Source: Candidatus Phosphoribacter hodrii (GTDB lineage Bacteria > Actinomycetota > Actinomycetes > Actinomycetales > Dermatophilaceae). From it: 64,000 nucleotides of DNA. The notes below the pieces were generated by a model. That model did not search any database, had not been told where the DNA came from, and was given only the letters and a program-made list of their open reading frames with translations. Below, piece by piece: positions 36,729 through 45,414 of the stretch; positions within the stretch are counted from its first letter, which is position 1, and each line of letters starts with the position of its first letter. The position numbers were made by a program, and so were the translations under genes. Location: assembly GCA_016707175.1 (NCBI GenBank), contig JADJIB010000002.1, forward strand, positions 496,001 to 560,000, in the 5' to 3' direction.

Positions 36729-38291
36729 CTCTGCGCCGATTCACCAGCGGGCTCGTAGCGGCCGGAGCCGCCCTCGCCCTTGTCGCCTGCTCAGGCAACA
36801 CCACGTCCACCACGACGGCTGCCGGCGCCGCGAGCGTTGGCACCGTTGCCACGGCAGCGACCTCGGGCGCCGTCTCCGGTGACCTCGCCACCCGACTGGC
36901 CGACAACACCGAATCGCACGCCCAGGCCGATGACGCCTCTTACGACGCGGCGACCGCCGTGACGGTCACTCTCGCCGACGGTGCCAGCACAGGCAAACGG
37001 CGACGGCGTGACCATCAGCGGCAACACCGTGACGATCACCACGAAGGGCACCTACGTCCTGTCCGGCAGCCTCACCAACGGCCAGGTCGTCGTCAACAGT
37101 TCGGTCGAGGGCAAGGTGCGCCTGGTCCTCAACGGGGCGACGATCACCAACCCGTCGGGGGCGGCGCTCGTGGTCACCGCCGCCGACGAGGCCGTCGTCG
37201 TCCTGGCCGACGGAACCACCAACACCCTCACCGATGGCACCGGCTACGACACGACGGCCACCGACTCCCCCAACGCCGCCCTGTTCTCGATGGCCGACCT
37301 CACCATCGGCGGCAGCGGCACCCTCGTCGTGCACGGCCGGACGGCCGACGGCATCGCCACCAAGGACGGCCTGGTCATCCTCGGCGGGACGATCACGGTC
37401 GACGCCGTCGACGACGGCATCCGCGGCAAGGACTACATCGACGTCCAAGGCGGCACCGTGAGCGTCACCGCCGGGCAGGACGGCCTGAAGTCGACGAACG
37501 AGACCGACGACACCGTCGGCTGGATCGCCGTCTCCACCGGGTCGGTCACGCTCACCGCGGGCGACGACGGCATCCACGCCGAAGGTGACCTCGCGATCGC
37601 CGGCGGGACGGTCACCGTGGCCAAGTCCGCCGAGGGCATCGAAGGGGCCAACATCGCCATCAGCGGGGGCATCGTGTCGATCACCGCCAGCGACGACGGA
37701 GTCAACGTCTCCGGTGGAACGTCCGGCCAGACGCAGGGCGGCGGCGGTGGCGGCGGGATGCAGGACGACGGCTCGCTGTTGGGGATCAGCGGCGGAACAG
37801 TCATCGTCAACTCCAGTGGTGACGGACTGGACAGCAACGGCAGCACCGAGATCACCGGCGGCCTCATCGTCGTGTCCGGACCGAGCGCCAACAACAACGG
37901 CGCCCTGGACAGCAACGGCGGGATCAACGTGACCGGTGGAACGCTGATCGCCGCAGGCAGCTCCGGGATGGCCGAGTCGCCCGACGCCACCTCCACCCAG
38001 GGCTGGCTCGCTGCCACCCTCACCCAGAGCGTGGCGGCCGGCAAGACGATCTCCATCGTCTCGGGCGACACCGTCATCGCGTCCTACACCACGCTGCGCA
38101 CCGTCTCGTCGGTCGTCTTCACCTCCTCGGCGATTCAGAAGGGCCAGACCTACGACATCTACGTCGGGGGCTCCCTGGCCGGCGAGGCGTCCGGCACCTA
38201 CTCCGCCGGCGGCTCGATCTCCGGCGCCAGCAAGCTGAGCACCGTGACCGCAGGCGTGGCCACCCGTGGGGGCGGGATGGGTCGCCCCTAA
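36725..38291 (+). pseudogene. DUF4353 carbohydrate-binding lipoprotein, frameshifted
   Basis: It begins at ATG 36725 (overlapping the VTC stop) with a lipoprotein signal (MTLRRFTSGLVAAGAALAL, lipobox LVAC) and a Thr/Ala-rich linker ending in VTVTLADGAST. Then one surplus base near 36992-36994 shifts the frame. The remaining 430 residues (NGDGVTISGNTVTITTKG onward) form a right-handed beta-helix-like DUF4353 domain with repeats such as DDGIRGKDYID and SDDGVNVSGG, a Gly-rich loop GGGGGGG near 37750, and a beta-sandwich tail. If the shift is a sequencing error the gene encodes about 520 residues of cell-surface protein. Its partners suggest polymer binding. Confidence 0.85.
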
Positions 38292-38325
38292 CCCACCTGC
38301 GCCTCCGGCGCCCACACCACCCTGG

Positions 38326-38361
38326 GGTATGCCGCCCGCTCACCTGAGCGGGCGGCATACC
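38326..38361. terminator. Perfect terminator of an inverted GTATGCCG pair
   Basis: A 17-bp perfect stem (38326-38342 with 38345-38361); each arm holds GGTATGCCGCCCGCT or its complement, twice the length needed for the octamer. It ends the DUF4956-VTC-DUF4353 operon. Confidence 0.85.
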
Positions 38362-38477
38362 TGTGCGTGGGGAGTCGCCACGGACGAAAACTGTTGTCCT
38401 GCAATGGTTCAGGAACACATGACGGACACCTCGCTTGGTCACAGGGTCTGCACATGGGCGACTTCTTGACTACTCAC

Positions 38478-39425
38478 ATGACGACCTCCACCAGCCCCCG
38501 CCGCGTCGGCCGCCGCGCCCTCATCGGCGGATCCCTTGCCGCCCTCCTCACCCTCGGCTCGGCCAGCGCCTGGGCCCTGGACACCTACGTCATCGACCAC
38601 GTCGAGGTCACCAATGCCTCGGCTGCGACGCCGGCGAGCACGGTCCAGGTCGTCCAGGCCGCCGCGGCCACGACGGTCACCTCGACGAGCTACACCTCGG
38701 ACACGGCCAAGATCACCGTGAGCAAGCACGTCACCGGGACGGGTGCCAACACGGTGACCTACTACGTCGCCGACGTCGTCGTCAGCGACGCGACGATCCT
38801 GCGGTCGGCCTTCGCCAACGACCAGTTCGGCACGAACATCATCGCCACGACCTCCGAGATCGCCGATCAGGCCGACGCGGTGCTGGCGATCAACGGCGAC
38901 TACTACGGCTTCCGCACCACCGGCATCGTCATCCGCAACGGGGTCGTCTTCCGCGACAGCGGCGCCCGTCAGGGCCTGGCGATCTACCAAGACGGAACGA
39001 TGCGCCTCTACGACGAGACGACGACGACCGGCGCGCAACTGGTCAAGGAAGGCGTCTGGAACACCCTGAGCTTCGGGCCGGGCCTCGTCACCGATGGCCA
39101 GGTCATCTCCGGGATCGACGAGGTCGAGATCGACACCAATTTCGGCAACCACTCGGTTCAGGGCCAGCAGCCCCGCACCGGCATCGGCATGGTCTCCACC
39201 AACCACTTCGTGTTCGTCGTCGTCGACGGCCGCTCCAGCGGCTACTCCCGTGGCGTCACGATGACCGAGTTCGCCGACATCTTCACCGACCTCGGCGCGC
39301 AGGTCGCCTACAACCTCGACGGCGGCGGCTCCTCGACCATGGTGTTCAACGGCGCTCTGGTCAACAACCCGTTGGGCAAGGGCACCGAGCGCGGCACCTC
39401 GGACATCATCTACGTGGCCGGCTAG
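38478..39425 (+). CDS. Secreted phosphodiester glycosidase (NAGPA-like)
   Basis: 315 residues. The start at ATG 38478 gives a Tat-like signal (SPRRVGRRALIGGSLAALL) followed by a short linker; an in-frame ATG at 38454 is the alternative. The NAGPA/DUF2233 domain (about 95-315) has the core AVLAINGDYYGFR, the catalytic-type segment TGIGMVSTNH, and the C-terminal NLDGGGSSTMVFNG signature. The family cleaves phosphodiester-linked sugars, such as uncovering mannose-6-phosphate, and in bacteria may trim envelope glycopolymers. It is set off from the upstream operon by a terminator and abuts the next gene with no gap. Confidence 0.88.
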   Translation: MTTSTSPRRVGRRALIGGSLAALLTLGSASAWALDTYVIDHVEVTNASAATPASTVQVVQAAAATTVTSTSYTSDTAKITVSKHVTGTGANTVTYYVADVVVSDATILRSAFANDQFGTNIIATTSEIADQADAVLAINGDYYGFRTTGIVIRNGVVFRDSGARQGLAIYQDGTMRLYDETTTTGAQLVKEGVWNTLSFGPGLVTDGQVISGIDEVEIDTNFGNHSVQGQQPRTGIGMVSTNHFVFVVVDGRSSGYSRGVTMTEFADIFTDLGAQVAYNLDGGGSSTMVFNGALVNNPLGKGTERGTSDIIYVAG

Positions 39426-40622
39426 GTGAGGGAGATGATCGTCCTCATTCCTTCCTACGAGCCCGACATCCGGCTCGTCCGCCTCGTCGAGTCGCTGCGG
39501 ATGGTGCGCGGTTTGCGAGTCCTTGTCGTCGACGACGGCAGCGGCCCGGCGTATGCAGCCCACTTCGCCGCCGTCGCCGCCCTCGGCGCCACGGTCCTGG
39601 TCCACGAGGTCAACCGGGGCAAGGGAGCCGCGCTCAAGACCGGCTTCTCGCACGCTCTGGCCACCTGGCCAGGAGAGTCGCTCGTCTGCGCCGACTCGGA
39701 CGGTCAGCACGCGCCCGCCGACATCCTGCGGGTGGGCGAGGCGATCGCGGAAGGCCCCGATGTCGTCCTCGGGGTGCGCCGGTTCACCGGTCGGGTGCCG
39801 TTGCGGAGCCGGATCGGCAACGACCTCACCCGACGGCTTTTCGCGCTCGCGACGGGAGTGCCGATCATCGACACCCAGACCGGGCTGCGCGGTTACCCGT
39901 CGCGGGTCCTCCCCTGGCTGCTGGACATCCCCGGCGACCGGTTCGACTACGAGTTGCGGACGTTGCTGGCCGCTGCACGCGAGCGCCGAAGCACGGTCCA
40001 GGTCGAGATCGAGACGATCTACCTCGACGACAACGCCTCGTCGCACTTCCGGCCGGTGCGCGACTCCGCGCTCATCTACCGGCAACTCGCGGCCTTCGCC
40101 GCCTCGTCGCTGCTCGGCTTCACCGTCGACGTCGTCGTCCTGGCCTTGGCCATCTGGCTCTCCGGCAACCTGGTGGCGTCGGTCGTCGCTGCCCGCCTGG
40201 TCAGTGCGAGCGTCAACTACACCGTCAACCGCCGGTTCGTCTTCGCCGCCGACGGGGTCGCGAGCACCCGCGCCTCACTGCCCCGGTATGCCGCCCTCGC
40301 GGCGGTCATCCTCGGAGCGAACGTCCTGCTCATGCAGGGTCTCGTCGCCGTGACCGGGTCGACAGTCATCGCCAAGGTCGTCACCGAGGTGACCCTGTTT
40401 GTGCTCTCCTACGGAGTCCAGCGCACGCTGGTGTTCGCCGGCGGTCGCCGGCCAGGTCAGTGCGGATGCCGCCTGACGAGGGCGCGTAGCTGTTCGACCG
40501 CCGCGGCGGCGTCCTCCGGCCCGAACACGGCCGAGCCGGCGACGAAGACGTCGGCCCCCGCCTCCGCACACGCCTCGATGGTCGCGGCGCTCACCCCGCC
40601 GTCGACCTGGATCCATACCTGA
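39426..40622 (+). CDS. GT2 glycosyltransferase fused to GtrA-like membrane domain
   Basis: 398 residues. A GT-A type GT2 domain (1-215) has VLIPSYEPDIRLV, LVVDDGSGPA, NRGKGAALKTGF and the DxD-like CADSDGQHAPAD, as in dolichyl-phosphate mannosyltransferases. Four helices of a GtrA domain follow (LLGFTVDVVVLALAIWL, LVSASVNYTVNRRFVF, AVILGANVLLMQGLVAV, VTEVTLFVLSYGVQRTLVF). It probably charges a polyprenyl phosphate with a sugar and flips it. The GtrA domain seems complete near 40445; the last 55 residues lie antisense to rpe and show no family similarity, so the true stop may be nearer 40480, with a lost base. The start is GTG at the previous stop; ATG 39435 is in frame. Confidence 0.86.
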   Translation: MREMIVLIPSYEPDIRLVRLVESLRMVRGLRVLVVDDGSGPAYAAHFAAVAALGATVLVHEVNRGKGAALKTGFSHALATWPGESLVCADSDGQHAPADILRVGEAIAEGPDVVLGVRRFTGRVPLRSRIGNDLTRRLFALATGVPIIDTQTGLRGYPSRVLPWLLDIPGDRFDYELRTLLAAARERRSTVQVEIETIYLDDNASSHFRPVRDSALIYRQLAAFAASSLLGFTVDVVVLALAIWLSGNLVASVVAARLVSASVNYTVNRRFVFAADGVASTRASLPRYAALAAVILGANVLLMQGLVAVTGSTVIAKVVTEVTLFVLSYGVQRTLVFAGGRRPGQCGCRLTRARSCSTAAAASSGPNTAEPATKTSAPASAHASMVAALTPPSTWIHT

Positions 40623-41113
40623 CCCCCATGGCGGCGCACCGACTCTCGCACCGCCCGCACCTTGGGCAGTTGGTCGGCCATGAACGACTGGCCGCCGAAG
40701 CCCGGCTCGACGGTCATGACGAGCACCATGTCCAGATCGGGAAGCAACTCTTCGTAGGGCGCCCACGGGGTCGCCGGCTTGAGCGCCATCCCGGCCCGGG
40801 ACCCCAACGACCGCAGGGTGCGAGCCAGCCCGCGCGGGTCGGCCGCCGCCTCGATGTGGAAGGTCACCGATCCGGCACCCGCTTCGGCATACGCCGGAGC
40901 CCAGCGATCGGGGTCGGAGATCATCAGGTGACAGTCGATCGGCAGCGGGCTCACCCGCAGGAGCGCCTCGACGACCGGCAGCCCCAGCGTGAGGTTCGGC
41001 ACGAAGTGGTTGTCCATGACGTCCACGTGCGCCCAGTCGGCGTTGCTCACCGACTCGAGCTCGGCCTCCAGGTTGGCGAAGTCCGCGGACAGGATGCTCG
41101 GTGAGATCTGCAC
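40457..41113 (-). CDS. rpe: Ribulose-phosphate 3-epimerase
   Basis: A 218-residue TIM barrel that converts ribulose-5-phosphate to xylulose-5-phosphate in the pentose phosphate pathway. Active-site segments: QISPSILSADFANLE, WAHVDVMDNHFVPNLTLGLP, IDCHLMISDPDRW, MTVEPGFGGQSFM and QVDGGVSAATI, with metal-binding Asp and His. GTG 41113 is the start. It lies 10 bp after rsmB on the same strand, and its 3' end overlaps the glycosyltransferase frame by about 165 bp, antisense. Confidence 0.95.
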   Translation of the reverse strand: MQISPSILSADFANLEAELESVSNADWAHVDVMDNHFVPNLTLGLPVVEALLRVSPLPIDCHLMISDPDRWAPAYAEAGAGSVTFHIEAAADPRGLARTLRSLGSRAGMALKPATPWAPYEELLPDLDMVLVMTVEPGFGGQSFMADQLPKVRAVRESVRRHGGQVWIQVDGGVSAATIEACAEAGADVFVAGSAVFGPEDAAAAVEQLRALVRRHPH

Positions 41114-41123
41114 GACCACAACC

Positions 41124-42608
41124 CTAGGACCGGCTCGGCGCCACCTTGCGCAGCAGCGCGAGGAACATCGCGTCGGTGCCGTGCACGTCCGGCCAGAGTT
41201 GGGCGAACAACCCGCTCCCGGACCCCGCCAGCGCATGTCCGTCCTTGTCCCGCAACGATTCCCCAGCGTCGAGGAGCTCGACGTCCGAGCGCTTCTTGAC
41301 CACGTCGCGCACCGCGAACACCGTCTCCGACAGGTGTGGGCTGCAGGTGACGTAGGCGACCACCCCGCCGGGGCGGGTTGCGTCCAGGGCACTGGCCAGC
41401 AACTCGCGCTGCAGTTTGGTGAGCACCGCGAGGTCGTCGGGGGTTCGCCGCCACCGCGCTTCGGGGCGACGACGCAGGGCGCCGAGGCCCGTGCACGGCG
41501 CATCCACGAGGACCTTGTCGTATGCCGCGGGCTCCAACTCGCCGATCTCTCGGCCGTCCCCCACCCGCACCTGCACCTGCCCTGGGCTCCCCGCCGCAAG
41601 CGCCGGCCGGAGGGTATGCCGCACCAACTCGGCCCGATGTTCGCTCACCTCGTTGGCGACCAGCGAGGCACCCTGTTCGAGGGCGAGCGCGGCCAGCAGA
41701 CCCGCCTTGCCGCCTGGGCCGGCGCACAGGTCGAGCCAGCGCTGCGGGCCGGTGCCCTCGACGGGGACCGCCGCCAACGCGAGCGCGACCAACTGGGAGC
41801 CTTCGTCCTGCACTGCGGCGCGCCCGTCACGCACCACCGCGAGAGCCCCCGGGTCGCCACCCGGCAGGGTTGCCGCCGTGCGCGCCCAGCGCCCCGGGGT
41901 CGCTCCGGCGCGTTGGAGGTCCTCGACCGTGCACAGACCCGGCCGGGCGACGAGGGACATGGCTGCCGCCTCGTTGTCGGCCGCCAGCAGACTGCCCAGG
42001 TCTGCGTCGACGGTCTCCCGTGTCGAACGGCCATGGCCGAGCAACGCCTCGCGCAGCGCCTTGACGATCCACGTCGGGTGCGACTGGGTGATCGCGAGCC
42101 GTGTCACCGCGTCCGAGCCCTCGGGCGTGATGGCGTCCAGCCACTCCTGCGGGGTCCGCTCGCTCACCCGGCGCAGGACCGCGTTGACGAAACCGGCCGC
42201 GCCGGCGCCGTTGACCTGCCTGGCTAAGGCCACGGTCTCGGCGACGGCGGCGTGGGCCGGGACTCGCATCCCCAACACCTGATGACAGCCCAGTCGCAGG
42301 GTGTCCAGGACGTTGGCGTCAATCGCCGTGAGTGCCCGCCCGGCCGCGATCGCGATGATCGGGTCGTAGCGGCCCTGCAGTCGCAGGGTCCCGTAGGTGA
42401 GCTCCGTGGCGAACGCGGCGTCGCGCCCAGACACCCGCTGGGCGCGCAGCACCGTGGGGAGTTCGAGGTTGGCATAGGCACCGTCAGCGACCGCCCGCAG
42501 GACGGTGTATGCCGCGCGCCGCGCCGGATCGCCGACCCGAGCTCGTTCGGCCGGCCGTTGCCGGGACTTCTGCGCCGGGCCGCCCCGTCGACGTCGCTCG
42601 TCAGACAT
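41124..42608 (-). CDS. rsmB: 16S rRNA (cytosine-967-C5) methyltransferase
   Basis: 494 residues: an N-terminal NusB-like RNA-binding domain (about 30-165, RAAYTVLRAVADGAYANLEL) and a Rossmann methyltransferase with SAM motif LDLCAGPGGKAGLLAAL. The catalytic Cys pair is in VLVDAPCTGLGALRR and VAYVTCSPHLSE. It methylates cytosine 967 of 16S rRNA. ATG 42608 overlaps the fmt stop by 8 bp, so it is translationally coupled in the def-fmt-rsmB-rpe operon. Confidence 0.94.
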   Translation of the reverse strand: MSDERRRRGGPAQKSRQRPAERARVGDPARRAAYTVLRAVADGAYANLELPTVLRAQRVSGRDAAFATELTYGTLRLQGRYDPIIAIAAGRALTAIDANVLDTLRLGCHQVLGMRVPAHAAVAETVALARQVNGAGAAGFVNAVLRRVSERTPQEWLDAITPEGSDAVTRLAITQSHPTWIVKALREALLGHGRSTRETVDADLGSLLAADNEAAAMSLVARPGLCTVEDLQRAGATPGRWARTAATLPGGDPGALAVVRDGRAAVQDEGSQLVALALAAVPVEGTGPQRWLDLCAGPGGKAGLLAALALEQGASLVANEVSEHRAELVRHTLRPALAAGSPGQVQVRVGDGREIGELEPAAYDKVLVDAPCTGLGALRRRPEARWRRTPDDLAVLTKLQRELLASALDATRPGGVVAYVTCSPHLSETVFAVRDVVKKRSDVELLDAGESLRDKDGHALAGSGSGLFAQLWPDVHGTDAMFLALLRKVAPSRS

Positions 42609-43548
42609 CCGAGCCCAGCCGCTCCCCCGACTCGATCCGCACACCGCGCGCCCAATCGGCCGCAGGCATCTCCTTCTTGCCGTGCGCGCGGACCAGGCCG
42701 AGGCGGACCGGGGAGGTGGCGGTACCGGCATACACCGCTGCCTTGGTGACCAACAGGTCGCCGGGAGCCAACGTCGGGGCAGCCTCGCCGGCGGGCCCGA
42801 GCGGACCGAGCTTGAGGCGTTCGCCCCGGAAGGTCGTCCACGCCCCAGGCGCCGGGGTGCACGAGCGGATCAGTCGATCAACGGCCAGCGCGGGGAGACC
42901 CCAATCGACCCGGGCATCCTCGACCTCCACCTTGGGCGCATGCGAGATCCCTTCGCCCGGTTGGGGTTTGGCCAGCAAATGGCCGGCCTCGATGCCGTCG
43001 AGAGTTGCCACGAGCAGCCCGGCCCCAGCGAGTGCCAGCCGTCCCAGCAGGTCGCCGCTGGTGTCGGTCGGTCGGATCGTCTCGGTCATCACGCCATAGA
43101 TCGGGCCCGTGTCCAACCCCTGCTCGAGGAGGAAGGTCGTGGCGCCGGTGACCTCATCGCCCGAGCGGATCGCGTGCTGGACCGGTGCGGCGCCCCGCCA
43201 GGCCGGCAGCAGCGAGAAATGCAGGTTGACCCACCCGCGCCGCGGAATGTCCAGGGCAGCCTGCGGGACCAGCGCGCCGTAGGCGACCACCGGGCAGCAG
43301 TCCGGTGCGAGCGCCGCCAACTCCTGCTGGAAGTCCGGGTCGCGGGGTGTGCGCGGAGTGAGCACCGGTATGCCGTGCTCCTGCGCCCGCACGCGCACGG
43401 GCGAGGGCAGCAGGCTGCGGCCGCGACCGGCCGGGGCATCGGGGCGGGTGACGACACCGACGACCTCGTGAGATGACCCGATGAGAGCCTCCAGGCTCGG
43501 CAGCGCCACCTCGGGCGTCCCGGCAAAGACCAGGCGCATCGCGCTCAC
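42601..43548 (-). CDS. fmt: Methionyl-tRNA formyltransferase
   Basis: 315 residues. It formylates initiator Met-tRNA. The N-terminal part (MRLVFAGTPEVALPSLEAL) leads to the active-site loop VNLHFSLLPAWRGAAPVQHAI, with catalytic Asn and His, and the catalytic Asp in the GLDTGPIYG region. The C-terminal OB-like domain (about 205-310) binds the tRNA. GTG 43548 overlaps the def stop codon (GTGA), so def and fmt are coupled. Confidence 0.95.
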   Translation of the reverse strand: MSAMRLVFAGTPEVALPSLEALIGSSHEVVGVVTRPDAPAGRGRSLLPSPVRVRAQEHGIPVLTPRTPRDPDFQQELAALAPDCCPVVAYGALVPQAALDIPRRGWVNLHFSLLPAWRGAAPVQHAIRSGDEVTGATTFLLEQGLDTGPIYGVMTETIRPTDTSGDLLGRLALAGAGLLVATLDGIEAGHLLAKPQPGEGISHAPKVEVEDARVDWGLPALAVDRLIRSCTPAPGAWTTFRGERLKLGPLGPAGEAAPTLAPGDLLVTKAAVYAGTATSPVRLGLVRAHGKKEMPAADWARGVRIESGERLGSDV

Positions 43549-44087
43549 ACCCCCAGACCGAAGGTGTTGTGTGGGCTGATCCGCACGATCGGTGGGCCGC
43601 CGACCCAGTCGGACTCGCGGATGGCCTTCATGGCGAGCTTGCGTTGGGCCGGGTCCATCCGGTCGATGAAGAGGATGCCGTCGAGGTGGTCGGTCTCGTG
43701 CTGCACGGCCCGGGCGAGCAGTTCACTGCCTTCCAGGAGCACCGGCTCGCCGTGCTCGTCCTGACCGGTCGCGACGACGCGCAACGACCTGGGGGTCGGG
43801 TATTTCATGCCGGGGAAGGAGAGGCAGCCCTCCTCGCCGTCCTGCATCTCCACCGACAACTCCAGCGACGGGTTGACCAGGTGCCCGACGACGCCATCGA
43901 CGAAATAGGTGAACACCCGCAGCCCGACACCGATCTGCGGCGCCGCCAATCCAGCACCGGGCGCGTCCATCATCGTGTCAGTGAGGTCCTTCACCAGTTG
44001 GCTCAGCTCCCGGTCGAAGTCGACGACCGCCGCGGCAGGGGTCCGCAGGATCGGGTCGCCGAAAAGGCGGATCTCCTTGACCGACAA
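43545..44087 (-). CDS. def: Peptide deformylase
   Basis: A 180-residue metalloenzyme that removes the N-formyl group. The three motifs are complete: GAGLAAPQIG, EGCLSFPGM (metal Cys) and QHETDHLDG (two metal His and the catalytic Glu). I choose TTG 44087 because it gives the family-like start SVKEIRLFGDPILR and has GAAGGAA five bases upstream; an ATG at 44144 adds a non-conserved leader. First gene of the def-fmt-rsmB-rpe operon. Confidence 0.94.
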   Translation of the reverse strand: MSVKEIRLFGDPILRTPAAAVVDFDRELSQLVKDLTDTMMDAPGAGLAAPQIGVGLRVFTYFVDGVVGHLVNPSLELSVEMQDGEEGCLSFPGMKYPTPRSLRVVATGQDEHGEPVLLEGSELLARAVQHETDHLDGILFIDRMDPAQRKLAMKAIRESDWVGGPPIVRISPHNTFGLGV

Positions 44088-44166
44088 CGCTGTTCCTTCG
44101 AGAGCTAGGAGGCCGGGCCAGGCACCCCGATCAGGGCTCGACACTCGGCATCACGGAGGTGCCAGT

Positions 44167-45414
44167 CTAGTCGGCCGTTTCCGGCCCGGCGTCGGCGACG
44201 ACCTGGCGCAGCCCCCGCACCGACGGTGCGGCCAGCGTGGCCAGGCTGAGGACGGCATACCCGATGGCGCTGACGAGCAGGATCGAGCGGTGGTCGTAGG
44301 CGGTGGCGAGCCACCCGAAGGCCATCGCCCCGATCGGCATCGCCACGAAAGACCCGAGCGCGTCATAACTGGACACCCGGGACAACACCGCCTCCGGGAT
44401 GTGTTGGTGCAGCGAGGTGTTCCACCCGACGCCGAACACCTCGACCCCGGCACCGGCCACGAAGAACGCCGCAATGAGCAGGTCGGTGCGAGGCGACAGC
44501 CCGAGCACAAGCATCGGGAGCGCGATGAGCGAGACCCCGATCATCCCCGCGACGAGCGGGCGCCGAAGGCGAGTCCGCATGAGGGCGAGGGTCATGACGA
44601 CGGTCCCGGCGGCCTCTGCCGATAACGCGAGGCCCCAGCCCTGCTCGCCCACCGGCGAGGCTTTCGCGATGACCGGGCCGAGCACGGCGATCGCCCCCAT
44701 GTGCACAGCGTTGAGCACTCCGAAGGCGACGACGATGAGCCATACCCAGGTGCGGGAGGTGAACTCCCCCCATCCCTCGCGCAACTCGGCGATGACCGAG
44801 GGAGACGCCGTGACGTTGCGGTCGCGGCCGGGCAGGGCCACCTGCCGCAGCATGGGGATGGCGACGAGGAACAACGCCGAGTCGACCAGCAGCGCCCAAC
44901 CGGGCCCGGCGCCGACCACGAGGGCTCCGGCGAGCGCCGGACCGACGATGGTGATGGAACTTCGACTGAAGGACAGCAGGGCGTTGGCCTGCTGGATGCG
45001 ATCGGGTCCTACGACGAGCGGGACGACCCCCATCATCGCTGGCATCCCGAACGCGGACACGGCGCCGTTGACCGCCTCAAGCGCGACCAGGTGCCAGATC
45101 TGCGCGGTGTCGGTGAGGACGAGGTATGCCGCCATCCCCTGAGTGAGGAAGGTCAGGGCATGCGAGGTCTGCATGATGACGGTCCGCGAGTAGCGATCGG
45201 CGACAACCCCGCCGAGCAACAGGAAGATGACCATCGCCGCCATGTGGGCGGCCAGGACCTGGGCGAGGGCTCCCGGGTCATCGGAGATGTGCAGGACAGC
45301 AAAGGCCAGCGCGACGCTGGTCATCGCCGACCCGATGCTGGTCGTCGTCCTGGCGGCGAAGTACCACGCGAACCGCCGCTCACGCAGGGCGCCAACGGCC
45401 TCGGTCAGCTTCAT
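44167..45414 (-). CDS. MFS transporter (MFS_3/EntS-like)
   Basis: 415 residues with about twelve hydrophobic helices. The family motif in loop 2-3 reads GGVVADRYSRTVIM. Members of this group are drug or siderophore exporters; the substrate is unknown. The start ATG overlaps the priA stop by 4 bp, implying coupled translation, an unusual pairing for a general exporter. The 3' end is 80 bp from the def start. Confidence 0.87.
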   Translation of the reverse strand: MKLTEAVGALRERRFAWYFAARTTTSIGSAMTSVALAFAVLHISDDPGALAQVLAAHMAAMVIFLLLGGVVADRYSRTVIMQTSHALTFLTQGMAAYLVLTDTAQIWHLVALEAVNGAVSAFGMPAMMGVVPLVVGPDRIQQANALLSFSRSSITIVGPALAGALVVGAGPGWALLVDSALFLVAIPMLRQVALPGRDRNVTASPSVIAELREGWGEFTSRTWVWLIVVAFGVLNAVHMGAIAVLGPVIAKASPVGEQGWGLALSAEAAGTVVMTLALMRTRLRRPLVAGMIGVSLIALPMLVLGLSPRTDLLIAAFFVAGAGVEVFGVGWNTSLHQHIPEAVLSRVSSYDALGSFVAMPIGAMAFGWLATAYDHRSILLVSAIGYAVLSLATLAAPSVRGLRQVVADAGPETAD

